Assembly: GCA_029582265.1 (NCBI GenBank)
Contig: CM055828.1
Location: 13,613,777-13,677,776 of the forward strand
DNA from: Zoroaster sp. YZ-2022
Lineage: Eukaryota > Echinodermata > Asteroidea > Forcipulatida > Zoroasteridae
Length of the DNA: 64,000 nucleotides
Direction: 5' to 3'
Positions 39,346 to 50,628 of this stretch are shown one piece after another. The first letter of the stretch is position 1, and every line of letters starts with the position of its first letter. The notes beneath the pieces were generated by a model that was not told the origin of the DNA, did not search any database, and saw only the letters and a list, made by a program, of their open reading frames with translations. The position numbers were made by a program, and so were the translations under genes.

Positions 39346-40549
39346 GGTCATTAACAGTTTGTAACATTTGACAGAACAACATCAACATCAAGTTAGCGAT
39401 GCCAAACAAGACCGGATTTTCACCCGCCTATTCCGTACTGCACAAAATAATGCGTGACAAAATCATATTTCCTCACAAACTGCACATTATTCCAAAAAAT
39501 ACAACGTAATATTAATTTTCAACACCTTACCTTATCCTTAATGACATGATTTGTGTTATCCTTCTGCGATAAAGTGACATTTTGATCCAAAATTATGGTG
39601 TGTTTTTCAACAAAATGTCAAATCCGACACAAAATGGCCGATTTGTTTGTTGAGGAGCACTAGCACCACTCGACGTAAAATGTTGTTTGCGTTTTATTGC
39701 AATAAGCGAAGGAGACATGCTGATAAATAAGAATATGGGGTTCAAAATGTAAATTAATAGTTATTTTTAATGAGAAAAGTCCGTTTTTATTTCTGTTAAT
39801 TTTCCCCAAAATGAAATGTTTTGGTAAATAGCAAAAAAACGAGGTGATGACAATATGGTGACAACTAGTTTTTGAAAGTTTAGGTTGTCAGCTATCCAAG
39901 CATACCTAACTTGTTTAAAATGACTATGCCTGTAAGTGCCTAGAACGGGAATTTCAAACCTATACAGAGTGTCTGGACACTCAAAGTGTCAGATCTAGTA
40001 GATGTCACTTCAGTGCCGTTCAACAGGTTCACAATAATGAATGGTAAGAATGGTTAGTTTAGGATTCTTGATTTTTATTATTATATTTTAATCCAAAAAA
40101 AGTGTTAAAGTTCCTCAGGCAACAATTAACTGAGTGCAGTTAAGTTTAAAAGTTTAAATTACATAAATTAAAAACAATTAATTGTATGGGCCTATTGAAC
40201 TTTTGAATGGATTAATTAATTAATTTGTTTCATATTACATATTACATGTATTATTTTTAAAATAAATTATTTTTCTTTGCTGGTTATTTATTAGTTTAAA
40301 TTCTAATTTAATTGACTTGCTCTGCTGTCATACAAGAATATTTTAAATTTGTATTTTTAATATAAACGTTAATATTTCATTGCATAAAGCTTTTACATGA
40401 ATACCCAGGAATGTGCAAAATCATATTTTCCCTCTTTCCCCAGACAGAGATTAGTAATTGCCCAAAGGCAAATAGATGAACAATTTTCGGATACGAAAAA
40501 CACTACCCCCAGTGTATTCTGACGAATACACTGTTCATGGGGTACCATA
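39346..40549. other. AT-rich stretch between duplicate copies, no gene seen
   Basis: No supported exon. A small palindrome, agtgtattctgacgaatacact, broken as agtgtattc-tgac-gaatacact, lies at 40,511-40,532. Confidence 0.4.
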
Positions 40550-40768
40550 CACTCTTAAACTTAAATGTTGAATCAACATTTTACTAGAGTTCGGTCAGTG
40601 ACAATTTTATAAAGTTTCATTTAACTTTTAAGAAGTGTTGAATTAACATTGATAAAGTTAAATATAACTGACTCCGTGTTAATTCAACACTTTCTTTGAG
40701 TTGAATTTAACTTTATAAAGTGTTGTCACTCACCAAACTCTTAAAATGTTGATTCAACACTTTTAGAC
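40550..40768. mobile_element. Foldback MITE, complete copy of the 'actcttaaa' family
   Basis: Left end 'actcttaaacttaaatgttg', 'aatcaacattttactagagt', 'tcggtcagtgac'; right end is the inverse, 'gtcactcaccaaactcttaa' and 'aatgttgattcaacactttt'. The two halves form a long imperfect hairpin. Partial copies are at 22,289 and 27,330. Confidence 0.8.
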
Positions 40769-40830
40769 CAAAACGCACGGCCGATTATCTTGCAGTTTCG
40801 TGACGCATATCAAGCATGAGCATTTTCTTT

Positions 40831-41640
40831 ATCTAGAAATGAGAAGAAAAATACGATAAACAACATACCATAAATCCACAATCAATCTTTTTGCCAGTTT
40901 GCTTGTAATGAAGACATTTACCTGCCATATTTTCCGCATATCGTGCGAGGCTGGGCAAAGCATTACCTCATAAATGACGTCTAATCAACATTGCCTTTAC
41001 AAGACCGCACAGCGACAGTGGTGGTAAATCAACCAAAAGCTAGGGCTGTTACGGTCGTGAGGTCATGACCCGCCATGCAAACAACAACAACAACAATGCA
41101 TGGCTACCCTGTCGGGCCGGTACCTATCGGGCCCCTCTGCAGAAAATGTGTCGCCAAAAATGTATTATGCATTTGTCTAGTGGAATCCAAATTGTTATAA
41201 TTTTCGGAAGAGTTGGACAAAGTTTCGTTCATGTGCAAGTAGATGGGAAAAATAGATGGTACGGTTGAGTGTGACATTGCCAATAAAGCAGAGGCGCCTA
41301 CAGTGGAGATGTAATAGACCTTTCCCGTGAAATATGGTAATTACATTTGCGCATGCGTACAGAACACCACTGGTTGGCAAACGCCATAGAGTTGTGCAGT
41401 ATAAAAACGCACAAGCGTGTGTGCGTCAAGCCACCATCTTCCCCATACAAAAAAGGCGCAACATTCCCCCGTTTTGCCCACCAATAGTGTCAATGCGCAC
41501 GCGCGATGTGTAATTAGCATATTTCATGGAAAAGGTCTATTAAGCGATAACACGTCACCGGCCGGCGCGGTGACAAACAACTCTCAGAATCTCTCTCATA
41601 AGTAACATAGTGTTTACTTTTTAAAATGAATTTGAAAAAT
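40831..41640 (+). repeat. Segmental duplication, copy 2 (interrupted by a MITE)
   Basis: Counterpart of 38,793-39,345. It is longer because a 231-bp MITE at 41,312-41,542 split it. The right edge reads ctctcagaatctctctcata then agtaacatag, so the donor-like GCAG|GTAATG of copy 1 is lost here. Confidence 0.7.
41312..41542. mobile_element. MITE with about 33-bp terminal inverted repeats
   Basis: Left taatagacctttcccgtgaa and right (rc) taatagaccttttccatgaa, both continuing into 'atatg.taattaca'. Its absence from the sister copy at 38.8 kb shows insertion after the duplication. No coding. Confidence 0.85.
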
Positions 41641-42256
41641 ATCGGGCCCTAATCAGACTTCATATTTTTTTCTCTAAAATAGCTGGACTCAGATGAAAAA
41701 AAGTCCTTGACAATTTGACATGTGTCGTCTGACGTTTGTTAATTCTCTCATTCTCGTCTGGACTGTCCCTCAATATCGTGTATCTTATTGTTGAGTCATG
41801 ACATACCATCATCAAAATCATACTTTTCAGAAGTGACCGTTTATTCCTGATGATTATTTTCAACAGTTATGTTTATTTTGAGTCAAATACCTTGATCAAC
41901 AAAATAAAATAAAATATAAGGGTCCTTGTCAATTTTTACTGAAGTATCTTGGCTATTAGAGCCCCATTCATGAAAAACAGGGTCTTTATACTGAACTTTC
42001 ATCAGATACAATGTACTTAAAAGTAATACTTGTTGTTCCACAAACATAAACATAACCTTTGGAGGGGTGAATAAGCATGGAAATGATTCTTATTCGGCCA
42101 AACTAAAGTTTTGGGGGACTGAAGTTATTTTTTCATAGTGTATACACTGAAGATGGATGCTGACCCATTTACCCCATTACATGTATGTATGAATGAACGA
42201 TCAATACACCTGAAAGTAATTACAATGTTTGTTTTTATTTTAAATTTGATTTGCAG

Positions 42257-42402
42257 ATGTGTGAGTACCACTCTGAGTGCTACAAAATGCTTTTGTGACA
42301 TTACCCAGATTTGCAGGGCTGAGAAAAGGAATGAGAAGAAACGGAAACATCGATGTAGGCAAACATTGAACAATTCAAATCAAGTTTCAAATATGCAGTA
42401 AT
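42257..42402 (+). CDS. Possible terminal exon, unrecognised (weak)
   Basis: A good acceptor (ttaaatttgatttgcag) precedes a frame reading CVSTTLSATKCFCDITQICR, then a basic stretch (AEKRNEKKRKHRCRQ), ending VSNMQ and TAA at 42,400-42,402. It could be a Cys-containing segment with a charged cytoplasmic tail. No upstream partner exon was found, so it may be chance. Confidence 0.2.
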
Positions 42403-42584
42403 TTTTTTCTAGTTTCATGTTGCTTTTTTTTGTTTCTTTCTATCTCTTCACTTTTCTTTTGTGTGTAGTTTTGTTAATTTTCCCTTCTCTTTCTGTCCAC
42501 AATGCCCCATCCCCTTATTGACTTTATACCTCTATTTCTATTAATTAAATATTTATCATTCTTTCTTCATACACATTTAGGTCA

Positions 42585-42586
42585 AG

Positions 42587-42665
<79 letters not shown>
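42585..42665 (+). repeat. (AAT)n microsatellite, SINE tail
   Basis: About 26 AAT triplets forming the 3' tail (ATT on the minus strand) of the adjacent SINE. Confidence 0.95.
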
Positions 42666-43006
42666 GTGACCTTATATAGCACACGTATCCACCAACTAAG
42701 TGGTGCTCAAGGCGCATTATATCATTACCCCTGCTCATCAGGCTCAAGGCCCATAAATCATTCCTGAAACCATCTCAGCTCCTTGGGGAGTATATAGCTC
42801 AATTGCTGCCATTACAGCGCATATAGGGCTAATCAACCAACTCTGCCCTCACAGGTACCCATTTAACCCCTGGTTTGAGAGAAGCAATTATGGTTAAGTG
42901 TCTTGCTCAAGGACACAAGTGTCACAGCCGGGATTCGAACCCACATTCTGCTGCTAACACCAGAACTTGAGTCCGGTAAGCTAGACCGCTCGGCCACGAC
43001 ACTCCA
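42666..43006 (-). mobile_element. Full-length tRNA-Leu-like SINE
   Basis: Minus strand: head gtgtcgtggccgagcggtct, 'agcttaccggactcaagttc' (CAA anticodon context and long variable arm of a tRNA-Leu), a B box gggttcgaatcccgg, then a body with 'cacttaaccataattgcttc', 'gtacctgtgagggcagagtt', 'gatgagcaggggtaatgata', and the end 'ttgagcaccacttagttggt', 'tatataaggtcac' before (ATT)n. This is the best reference copy in the window. Confidence 0.85.
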
Positions 43007-44085
43007 TGAAGTTCAGCGGGGAGAATGCAGCACTGAACCCGAGAGAAGAAAACTGCGGTCTTCATCAGACTTCCTCCCTGGCAACCCAGAACACCCCATG
43101 TTTTGGCACGAGTGTATGAAATTGATTATTATTCATTATAAAGCAAAAATGGGTGGAAAAAGGAGTATCATGACCATGACAAAATAAAGCAGAAGTGTCA
43201 TACAAAAGATAATTTTGTTTTGCATTTCCTTTATTACCTATTATGTGTATGAATGAAGAATAATGTGTTTACAATTTAAATATTTAAACAAAACATTGGC
43301 AATTAATAACCAATAATTAACTTTTTGAAGATAACAGAAGATTCACTAATTGGCCTTGGGTGTAGGTAGGGGTAGATCCAGGGTTGTCCAAAGAGTTTGG
43401 GGATCAAGGCAAGGAGACACAGGGGTGGGAAACGAAACCCCAAAATATTGAAATGTATGGTCAATTTGGAAGTTTTTCACATGATTGATTAATTTGGAAC
43501 ACCACCCCACGACACCATTGATCTTACCCTGGGAGTAAGGGTTAGAGGACTGGGGGGGGGGGGGATCAGACATGCAGGGAGCAGTCAGGTTCAGACCTTT
43601 TATTCAAGGCAAGTTGTGATAAAACTAGTTCATTTCTTTGCAATGAAATCATAAATATTCCCTAAATTTGGAACCCCTACCCCAAATTCTTCCCCACCCC
43701 ACTGGACCGATTTGACAGCTCAGTGTAGAGGAACAAAAATACAGCCCATGTCAACTAGTCAAATTACACAAAAGTCCCCATTGAAATGTACACAGTTTTC
43801 TAAGAATTACCGACAGAGGGCGCTATTTTCATATATCATAATTAACATGCAAATATCTGCCTAACTGGCAAGTTTCGTGATTTCGGATTTATATATCAGC
43901 AATCTACATGTAATTATCTAATTATTAAAATAAACTGTTTCCACACTCATGCCTGATATGCGTCACGGAACTCAATTTCTGAACACATTATCACTGCACG
44001 TCCCATGGTCTATTTAGTTTTAAGACTAGTGTACAAATGATTCTGACAAAAGATACTGGGTTCTTGGTCTGAGAGACATTTGCAC
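43007..44085. other. No gene seen
   Basis: AT-rich sequence with a 13-G run at about 43,551-43,563 and no supported exon. Confidence 0.45.
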
Positions 44086-44089
44086 TAAT

Positions 44090-45835
44090 TCATCAGGCGG
44101 GATACTTTGGAAACATTCAAGGAAGTCCTGTCTGATATTGATGAAGCAGCAGGTAATTCTGAAGGTCCAGGTAGGAAGATTCTTTGCAATATCCGCAATA
44201 CAATGTCAGATAGAGCATCTATTGAACTGAAGTGGCACCAATTGTTGCAGCTTTATTATAGGACTGAAGTCCTACCGACAGTACATGAGAACTGGGCATC
44301 ACTCAGTATGGCCGGGAGTGCCACCAATAACCTAATAAAGGCTGTACAAGCAGATCTACAAGAGCCATTCTATTGTAGTGTTTTCTTCCATGTAAACATA
44401 GAAACATTTGTAATTCTAATCCATTGTATACTTTCCCATACAGTATTCTCAGTGTTTGTTGTACTATTTGACCCTGTATTGCCAATCTTCGTAATTGATG
44501 ACCACTTCAAGGTCCACTTTTATTGCTTTGATCTACCTTCACCACATGTCATCACCTCATTTTAACCTTTGCTCTCAGACTTCTTGTCTATAGTTTTATT
44601 ACTTTGGGGATAGTCAGCCCTACAAGTATTCTTACCATATGTCAAGTTAGACCACTCTGTTTTTCAAACACATAGCAAACAACAACTCCACAAACGCTCT
44701 CTCCTTATTTTTATCATGTAAAAGTTCATATGTATTACTGTTGATCTCCAGTCAGAATAACAGTTTATCTCCGAACACAAAAAATGGTGTGACTTGTCTT
44801 TCTTCATGAAACACACCAAACTATCTCGCAGGTTGTAAAGCACTTGAGCTTATCAGTAAATTCATTACAGGTCCACTCTGGCGTAAGCTAGAAAACAGAG
44901 GAGTCCATGTACTCCAAATGAATTACTTCTACTTGAATCTGCTCACTTCCCTGAAAGACGCATGCCAACAGCCGCAGCTGCGTTCATTGAAGGCAAAATA
45001 CTTGCTTTTGGTGATGACAAAGAGATCAACGAAGGACTTTTCTTGAGAAACTAACAAAGCCAGCTCCATCCATCGATGGCATAGTTGAAGTCATCCTGCA
45101 AAACACAATACCAGCCATCATCAAAATTGTTGAAAAGCATGCAGCAGATCACTTGCCCTCAGGGAGGCATTCAACCCCCACTGCTGAAACATTCCAGAAA
45201 ACTGAAAGTGTGGACAAACATAACAAATTTTCTGAAAGAGTTTTCGCATATCTGGATCAATTAATGAAGCACAGGCCAAATGCTTCAATTCTTGCCAATG
45301 AAACAACAATAATGTTTCACTAAGCAAAACAAGTGAATGGATCTCCAGCATGAGTCCATCTGAGTCATCCATCCTCATCTCAAATGCCAGAAAGAAAGCC
45401 CGTGACATTCACACCCAATACAAATAGCGGTCACAGGAAATCATCATGCGAAAAAAAGAAAGCCATCCAGCAAAAACAAGATGACGAAACAACTAGACTA
45501 CAACGAAAAATGAACGAACAGATCAAGATAACAACCGACATCCAATATTATGGACTATGCGGGCAGTCAACGAGCCAGGTTGCTGAAATGATCCAATCTG
45601 CAAAAGAAAAGACAGATGCTAAAACTAAAAAGCTCAACTAAGATTCGGACAACAAGTTCTAAAGCAAATGCACCCTGACAAGTCAATCTACTTTCAGCCA
45701 GAAGGTTGGAAATGTCTATAAGACCTCCACTTGGGAAAAATTATCAGCAAATCTGAAGGAACTAACTGCACAGTGTTTCACCCAAGTCAGTGCAGAAGGA
45801 ACACCAACTCTTTTAGTTGGCAAGAGAGTAAGTTA
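44090..45835 (+). pseudogene. Decayed multicopy invertebrate ORF, probably transposon-borne
   Basis: Frames with stops and shifts together follow one protein: 'TLETFKEVLSDIDEAAGNSE', 'GPGRKILCNIRNTMSDRAS', 'VLPTVHENW', then after a noncoding-like gap (44,380-44,830) 'CKALELISKFITGPLWRKLE' and 'NRGVHVLQMN', then 'KPDASILANETTIMFH'-like sequence, 'SEWISSMSPSESSILI' and a Lys/Arg-rich coiled end. I know similar proteins as repeated, unnamed predicted genes in cnidarian, amphioxus and sea urchin genomes. The function is unknown to me and the repeat status suggests mobile DNA. Breaks show this copy is dead. Confidence 0.5.
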
Positions 45836-46164
45836 ATATTATTATGGCATGACCCATCCCATCCCAATAGCTAACGATTTGCTTTTAGCTTTTAATCATA
45901 CACTGTAAATTTGTTTCTGTTCAGCTACACGCTTTATGTTTTGCACTAAAAACTATGAAAAAGATTTTGGTTTTGATGGATATATTTTTTCTTGTAACAA
46001 TTGTTTTATACTAAGAACTTGTTTTTAAAATAGCATGCAGGTTTTTACTTTAATCTTGCTTTTTGGTTCTTGGTTTTACATGTTTATTTGATGGCTTTTT
46101 CATTTCTTTAATGCTTTCAACCATTCTATCCTGACAATATGACTTGATATTGTTCGATTTTAGG

Positions 46165-46222
46165 CACCTCTTGAAGTTGTTCGGTTTTAGGTGTTCGTGC
46201 GACAGCGCGAACACCTCTTGAA
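46165..46222 (-). mobile_element. Helentron-like terminal hairpin remnant
   Basis: ttgttcggttttaggtgttc, gtgcgacagc, gcgaacacctcttgaaat: the same hairpin class as the variants at 29,348 and 29,557. It precedes the satellite array by about 280 bp. Confidence 0.6.
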
Positions 46223-46504
46223 ATCAGTTTTGTTCTTCTCCACGTGGACATGTACATACATGTGTGTACATGTGTATGCGCCCATTTCGATAACTGTGGC
46301 GGTTCACCAAGTATACGTTTTTAAATTGTATTCCTTTGACACCAACTGTGTGAGTGCATTAGCTGGTGATTGCGTAATCAGTCTAGACGGTTCTATAGAG
46401 GCTTTGCACCGTCACGTGACCCCCAGAGCAACCGTAACTACGCCGCCATGACAGGAGGCATACAACATACGTGCAGTGCAGCGCGCATGCATGCAGCATA
46501 CACA

Positions 46505-46540
46505 CTAGCGGGATGCCGCGCTTCGCGCGGCACCCGCTAG
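46505..46540. other. CTAG-bounded GC hairpin of satellite unit 1
   Basis: ctagcgggatgccgcgc, ttc, gcgcggcacccgctag: 16 paired bases with one bulged A and a 3-nt loop. Identical copies at 48,582, 50,630 and 52,651. It is missing from all short units. Confidence 0.9.
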
Positions 46541-47825
46541 GTGTGGGTGATGTGTGAGTATTAAATATTTGCGGGTTTTGTGCCGACTTCTTTGCTGGTT
46601 TTATGTAATGTAATATGGGGTAACAGGGTCTAATTTGCAGGGGCACTCAAGGGTCATCATTTTCTAGAATGAGCTTGGTGATTGGTTAATTTTTGAGCGG
46701 GGGGCATGTAAAAGTCAAAGTGACATAACACAACAGCGCCCTCGGGTTTTTAACATGGTAGGACAGTGAATATTGAATAAATAAATGTACTGAAAAGAAA
46801 TACATGTACACAGAAAACGGGTATCCTAGTATTTTCGTACAGTTCAGACACAGATATGTGCACAAAATGTCTCTTTTGAAAATTGATTGCATGGCCCTTC
46901 AAGTCATGAAAAAGGGGAAATAAATATGAATAACATTAAATTTGCAGATGAAATCTGCACTGTTTCCTGAGGCCCCCACCCCTTAATATAAAATAGGACG
47001 CAGTTTGAGTTTAAATTGTTGCCATGGCGCTGTAGGTTTTAAAACGTTTTTTAAAATATTCAAAATTGGGAGAAAAGATTCCCAAAATTGTTTTGTGTGA
47101 GAAATGTCCTGAAACCTAAGTGCATAAGCTGTTGTGATTGTCAGATCTGAAATCGTTTTATATTACCTCAAAGTTGAAAGACTGATGGTATCTACACTGG
47201 CAATTGTGAAATCATTTTGGGCTTTTCTAACAGTTCAAGTTCTACTTCTATGTATGTAAAATCAAAGGTCAGAGTCCCTATTTCATCGGTTGAAAATTGT
47301 TTTCACAAATCAGCAAGCTGAGGAATACAGAACTGCTATAAAAATATATATTATAACATAGGGCCTATATTATAATATATCTTATAATATATATGATATG
47401 AATCTGGGACTGAGAAATAATTTAAATTGTGTTAAACTATACTTTGAAAATGCAGTGAACTCTCCAAAAAGACATGAAGCTGGGACTGAGAAATAATTCA
47501 CATTGTGTTAAGAAATTATTTGAAAGTGCACTGAACTCTCCATAGACTTTGTACACAATCGAGGACATGGCGTCTGGATACTACAGGCTTTCAAAAAGTA
47601 TTACATGGGTACTGAGGTTAATTGATGTTTGGTATTTATTATCAAATATCATATTATCAAATATCAAACAACAAAAAGGGTTTTGTAAATGTTGATCATG
47701 TTGATTAAAATTGTTTATTGATGTTTGGAGATAGCTGTGATAATCGTAGCTCTTGGTCACGTCCCTAAGACCTAGGACTAAAGAGCTACGCGAAATAAAT
47801 CATCAACAAAGAGTCGAGTCGACAC

Positions 47826-48160
47826 ACCGACGTCATTACCGACCAATCAGGAGGTCCGTCTGAAACAGAGAATCAGACATTTCGCAACGCGGCAGTTCGG
47901 TACTGTTCGTGGTATGTGGCACCCGGCCTCCTCGACCAACGCTCACCGAAAGCCGCGGAGTAACTAACCAATGTTGCTCATGTTGATTAAAAATGTTTAC
48001 GGATGTTTGGTATTTTATTGTTTTATTATCAAACAACAAAAACAACAAACATTCAAACGTGTGTTGTAAATGTTGATGAAAATTGTCTTTTGAGCACAAA
48101 GGTCACGTGTAGGTACGGAGTTCATTGATGAAAAATAAGACCAATCAGGGGTCCGTCTGA
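47826..48160 (+). promoter_or_regulatory. Promoter-like block with CRE-like, CCAAT and E-box motifs (unit 1)
   Basis: 'ccgacgtcatt' (CRE-like), 'gaccaatcagg' (CCAAT/NF-Y type) and, about 310 bp on, 'ggtcacgtgta' (E-box CACGTG) and a second 'gaccaatcagg'. The same set recurs at the same spacing in every unit. The two CCAAT blocks are ancient duplicates of each other ('ggtccgtctgaaacag' in both). Promoter activity is inferred only from motif content and high CpG. Confidence 0.35.
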
Positions 48161-48432
48161 AACAGCCAACCAGACATCTCGAACCACAGCAGTCAGGGAG
48201 TGTTCGCCTCATCTGGCACCCCGCCCGACCCCTCGATCACCGAGGATAGCCGCGAAGTCACCCGACCAAGCTTAACGATCATTGCGGGTGTCCGGCTGCC
48301 GTTGCACGCAATCCACGCAATCGCGGGTAGACGTCGGAACACCAACAACGCAGACCCCAACCCACGGGTACCCCGAAATTGACCCCAGGACGCATCAATT
48401 CAGCAGGGTGCGGGCGCCAGTTGACGCGAAAC

Positions 48433-48560
48433 ATGGCGGCGCCCTGAAAGAAACATGGCGGCGCCCTGAAAAAAACATGGCGGCGCCCTGAAACAAAGAT
48501 GGCGGCGCCCCGTGTTTGCACTAACAAAGATGGCGACCTGCACTAACAAAGATGGCGACT
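48433..48560 (+). promoter_or_regulatory. Cluster of YY1-like ATGGCGGC motifs in satellite
   Basis: About 20-bp tandem units: aaacatggcggcgccctga three times, then caaagatggcggcgcc and two aaagatggcgac variants. AAnATGGCGGC is the known YY1 core, and YY1 is conserved in animals. The same cluster ends units 2 (50,502-50,610) and 3 (52,526-52,633) and, reduced to two copies, units 4-6. Function in this satellite is an inference; it may be mere repeat expansion. Confidence 0.5.
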
Positions 48561-48580
48561 TAACGATCATTATAGTATAG

Positions 48581-50628
48581 ACTAGCGGGATGCCGCGCTT
48601 CGCGCGGCACCCGCTAGGTGTGGGTGATGTGTGAGTATTAAATGTTGCGGGTTTTGTGCCGACTTCTTTGCTGGTTTATGTAATGTAATATGGGGTAACG
48701 GGGTCTAATTTGCAGGGGGGCACTCAAGGTCATCATTTTCTAGAATGAGCTTGGTGATTGGTTAATTTTGAGCAGGGGGGCATGTAAAAAGTCAAAGTGA
48801 CATAACACAACAGCGCGCCTCGGTTTTTAAAATGGTAGGACATTGAATATTGAATAAATAAATGTACTGAAAAGAAATACATGTACACAGAAAACGGGTA
48901 TCCTAGTATTTTCGTACAGTTCAGACACAGATATGTGCACAAAATGTCTCTTTTGGAAATTGATTGCATGGCCTTCAAGTCATGAAAAAGGGGAAATAAA
49001 TATGAATAACATTAAATTTGCAGATGAAATCTGCACTGTTTCCTAAGGCCCCACCCCTTAATATAAAATAGGACGCAGTTTGAGTTTAAATTGTTGCCAT
49101 GGCGCTGTAGGTTTTAAAACCTTTTAAAATATTCAAATTGGGAGAAAAGATTCCCAAAATTGTTTTGTGTGAGAAATGTCCTGAAACCTAAGTGCATAAG
49201 CTGTTGTGATTGTCAGATCTGAAATCGTTTATATATTACCTCAAAGTTGAAAGACTGATGGTATCTACACTGGCAATTGTGAAATCATTTTGGGCTTTTC
49301 TAACAGTTCAAGTTCTACTTCTATGTATGTAAAATCAAGGTCAGAGTCCCTATTTCATCGGTTGAAAATTGTTTCACAAATCAAGCAAGCTGAGGAATAC
49401 AGAACTGCTATAAAATATATATTATAACATAGGGCCTATATTATAATATATCTTATAATATATATGATATGAATCTGGGACTGAGAAATAATTTAAATTG
49501 TGTTAAACTTTACTTTGAAAATGCAGTGAACTCTCCAAAAAGACATGAATCTGGGACTGAGAAATAATTCACATTGTGTTAAGAAATTATTTGAAAGTGC
49601 ACTGAACTCTCCATAGACTTTGTACACAATCGAGGACATGGCGTCTGGATACTACAGGCTTTCAAAAGTATTACATGGGTACTGAGGTTAATTGATGTTT
49701 GGTATTTATTATCAAATATCATATTATCAAATATCAAACAACAAAAAGGGTTTTGTAAATGTTGATCATGTTGATTAAAATTGTTTATTGATGTTTGGAG
49801 ATAGCTGTGATAATCGTAGCCTGGTCGTCCCTAAGACCTAGGACTAAAAGAGCTACGCGAAATAAATGCATCAACAAAGAGTCGAGTCGACACACCGACG
49901 TCATTACCGACCAATCAGGAGGTCCGTCTGAAACAGAGAATCAGACATTTCGCAACGCGGCAGTTCGGTACTGTTCGTGGTATGTGGCACCCGGCCTCCT
50001 GGACCAACGCTCACCGAAAGCCGCGGAGTAACCCAACCAATGTTGCTCATGTTGATTAAAAATGTTTACGGATGTTTGGTATGTTATTGTTTTATTATCA
50101 AACAACAAAAACAACAAACATTCCAAACGTGTGTTGTAAATGTTGATGAAAATTGTCTTTTGAGCACAAAGGTCACGTGTAGGTACGGAGTTCATTGATG
50201 AAAAATAAGACCAATCAGGGGTCCGTCTGAAACAGCCAACCAGACATCTCGAACCACAGCAGTCAGGGAGTGTTCGCCTCATCTGGCACCCCGCCCGACC
50301 CCTCGATCACCGAGGATAGCCGCGAAGTCACCCGACCAAGCTTAACGATCATTGCGGGTGTCCGGCTGCCGTTGCACGCAATCCACGCAATCGGCGTAGA
50401 ACGTCGGAACACCAACAACGCAGACCCCAACCCACGGGTACCCCGAAATTGACCCCAGGACGCATCAATTCAGCAGGGTGCGGGCGCCAGTTGACGCGAA
50501 ACATGGCGGCGCCCTGAAAGAAACATGGCGGCGCCCCGAAAAAAACATGGCGGCGCCTTGAAACAAAGATGGCGGCGCCCCGTGTTTGCACTAACAAAGA
50601 TGGCGACTTAACGATCATTATAGTATAG
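48581..50628 (+). repeat. Satellite unit 2, full length (2048 bp)
   Basis: Nearly identical to unit 1 apart from small indels in homopolymer runs and a lost 13-bp stretch in the ATGGCGAC part (one 'tgcactaacaaagatggcga' copy instead of two). Confidence 0.92.

Larger units (their letters stand above)
46504..48580 (+). repeat. Satellite unit 1, full length (2077 bp)
   Basis: Order: CTAG-bounded hairpin; AT-rich 900 bp; 'tttcacaaatcagcaagctg'; a 66-75-bp internal duplication ('tgggactgagaaataatt' twice); an inverted pair cgtagctctt / aagagctacg; two related GC-rich blocks with 'accaatcagg' and 'ggtccgtctgaaacag'; a CpG-rich block; and an ATGGCGGC cluster. The left edge is where repetition with later units begins. 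No conserved open frame spans it. Confidence 0.9.

Noticed and set aside
42920..43006. Functional tRNA-Leu gene
   Set aside because: The Leu-like head is continuous with a SINE body and (ATT)n tail, and acceptor pairing is imperfect.
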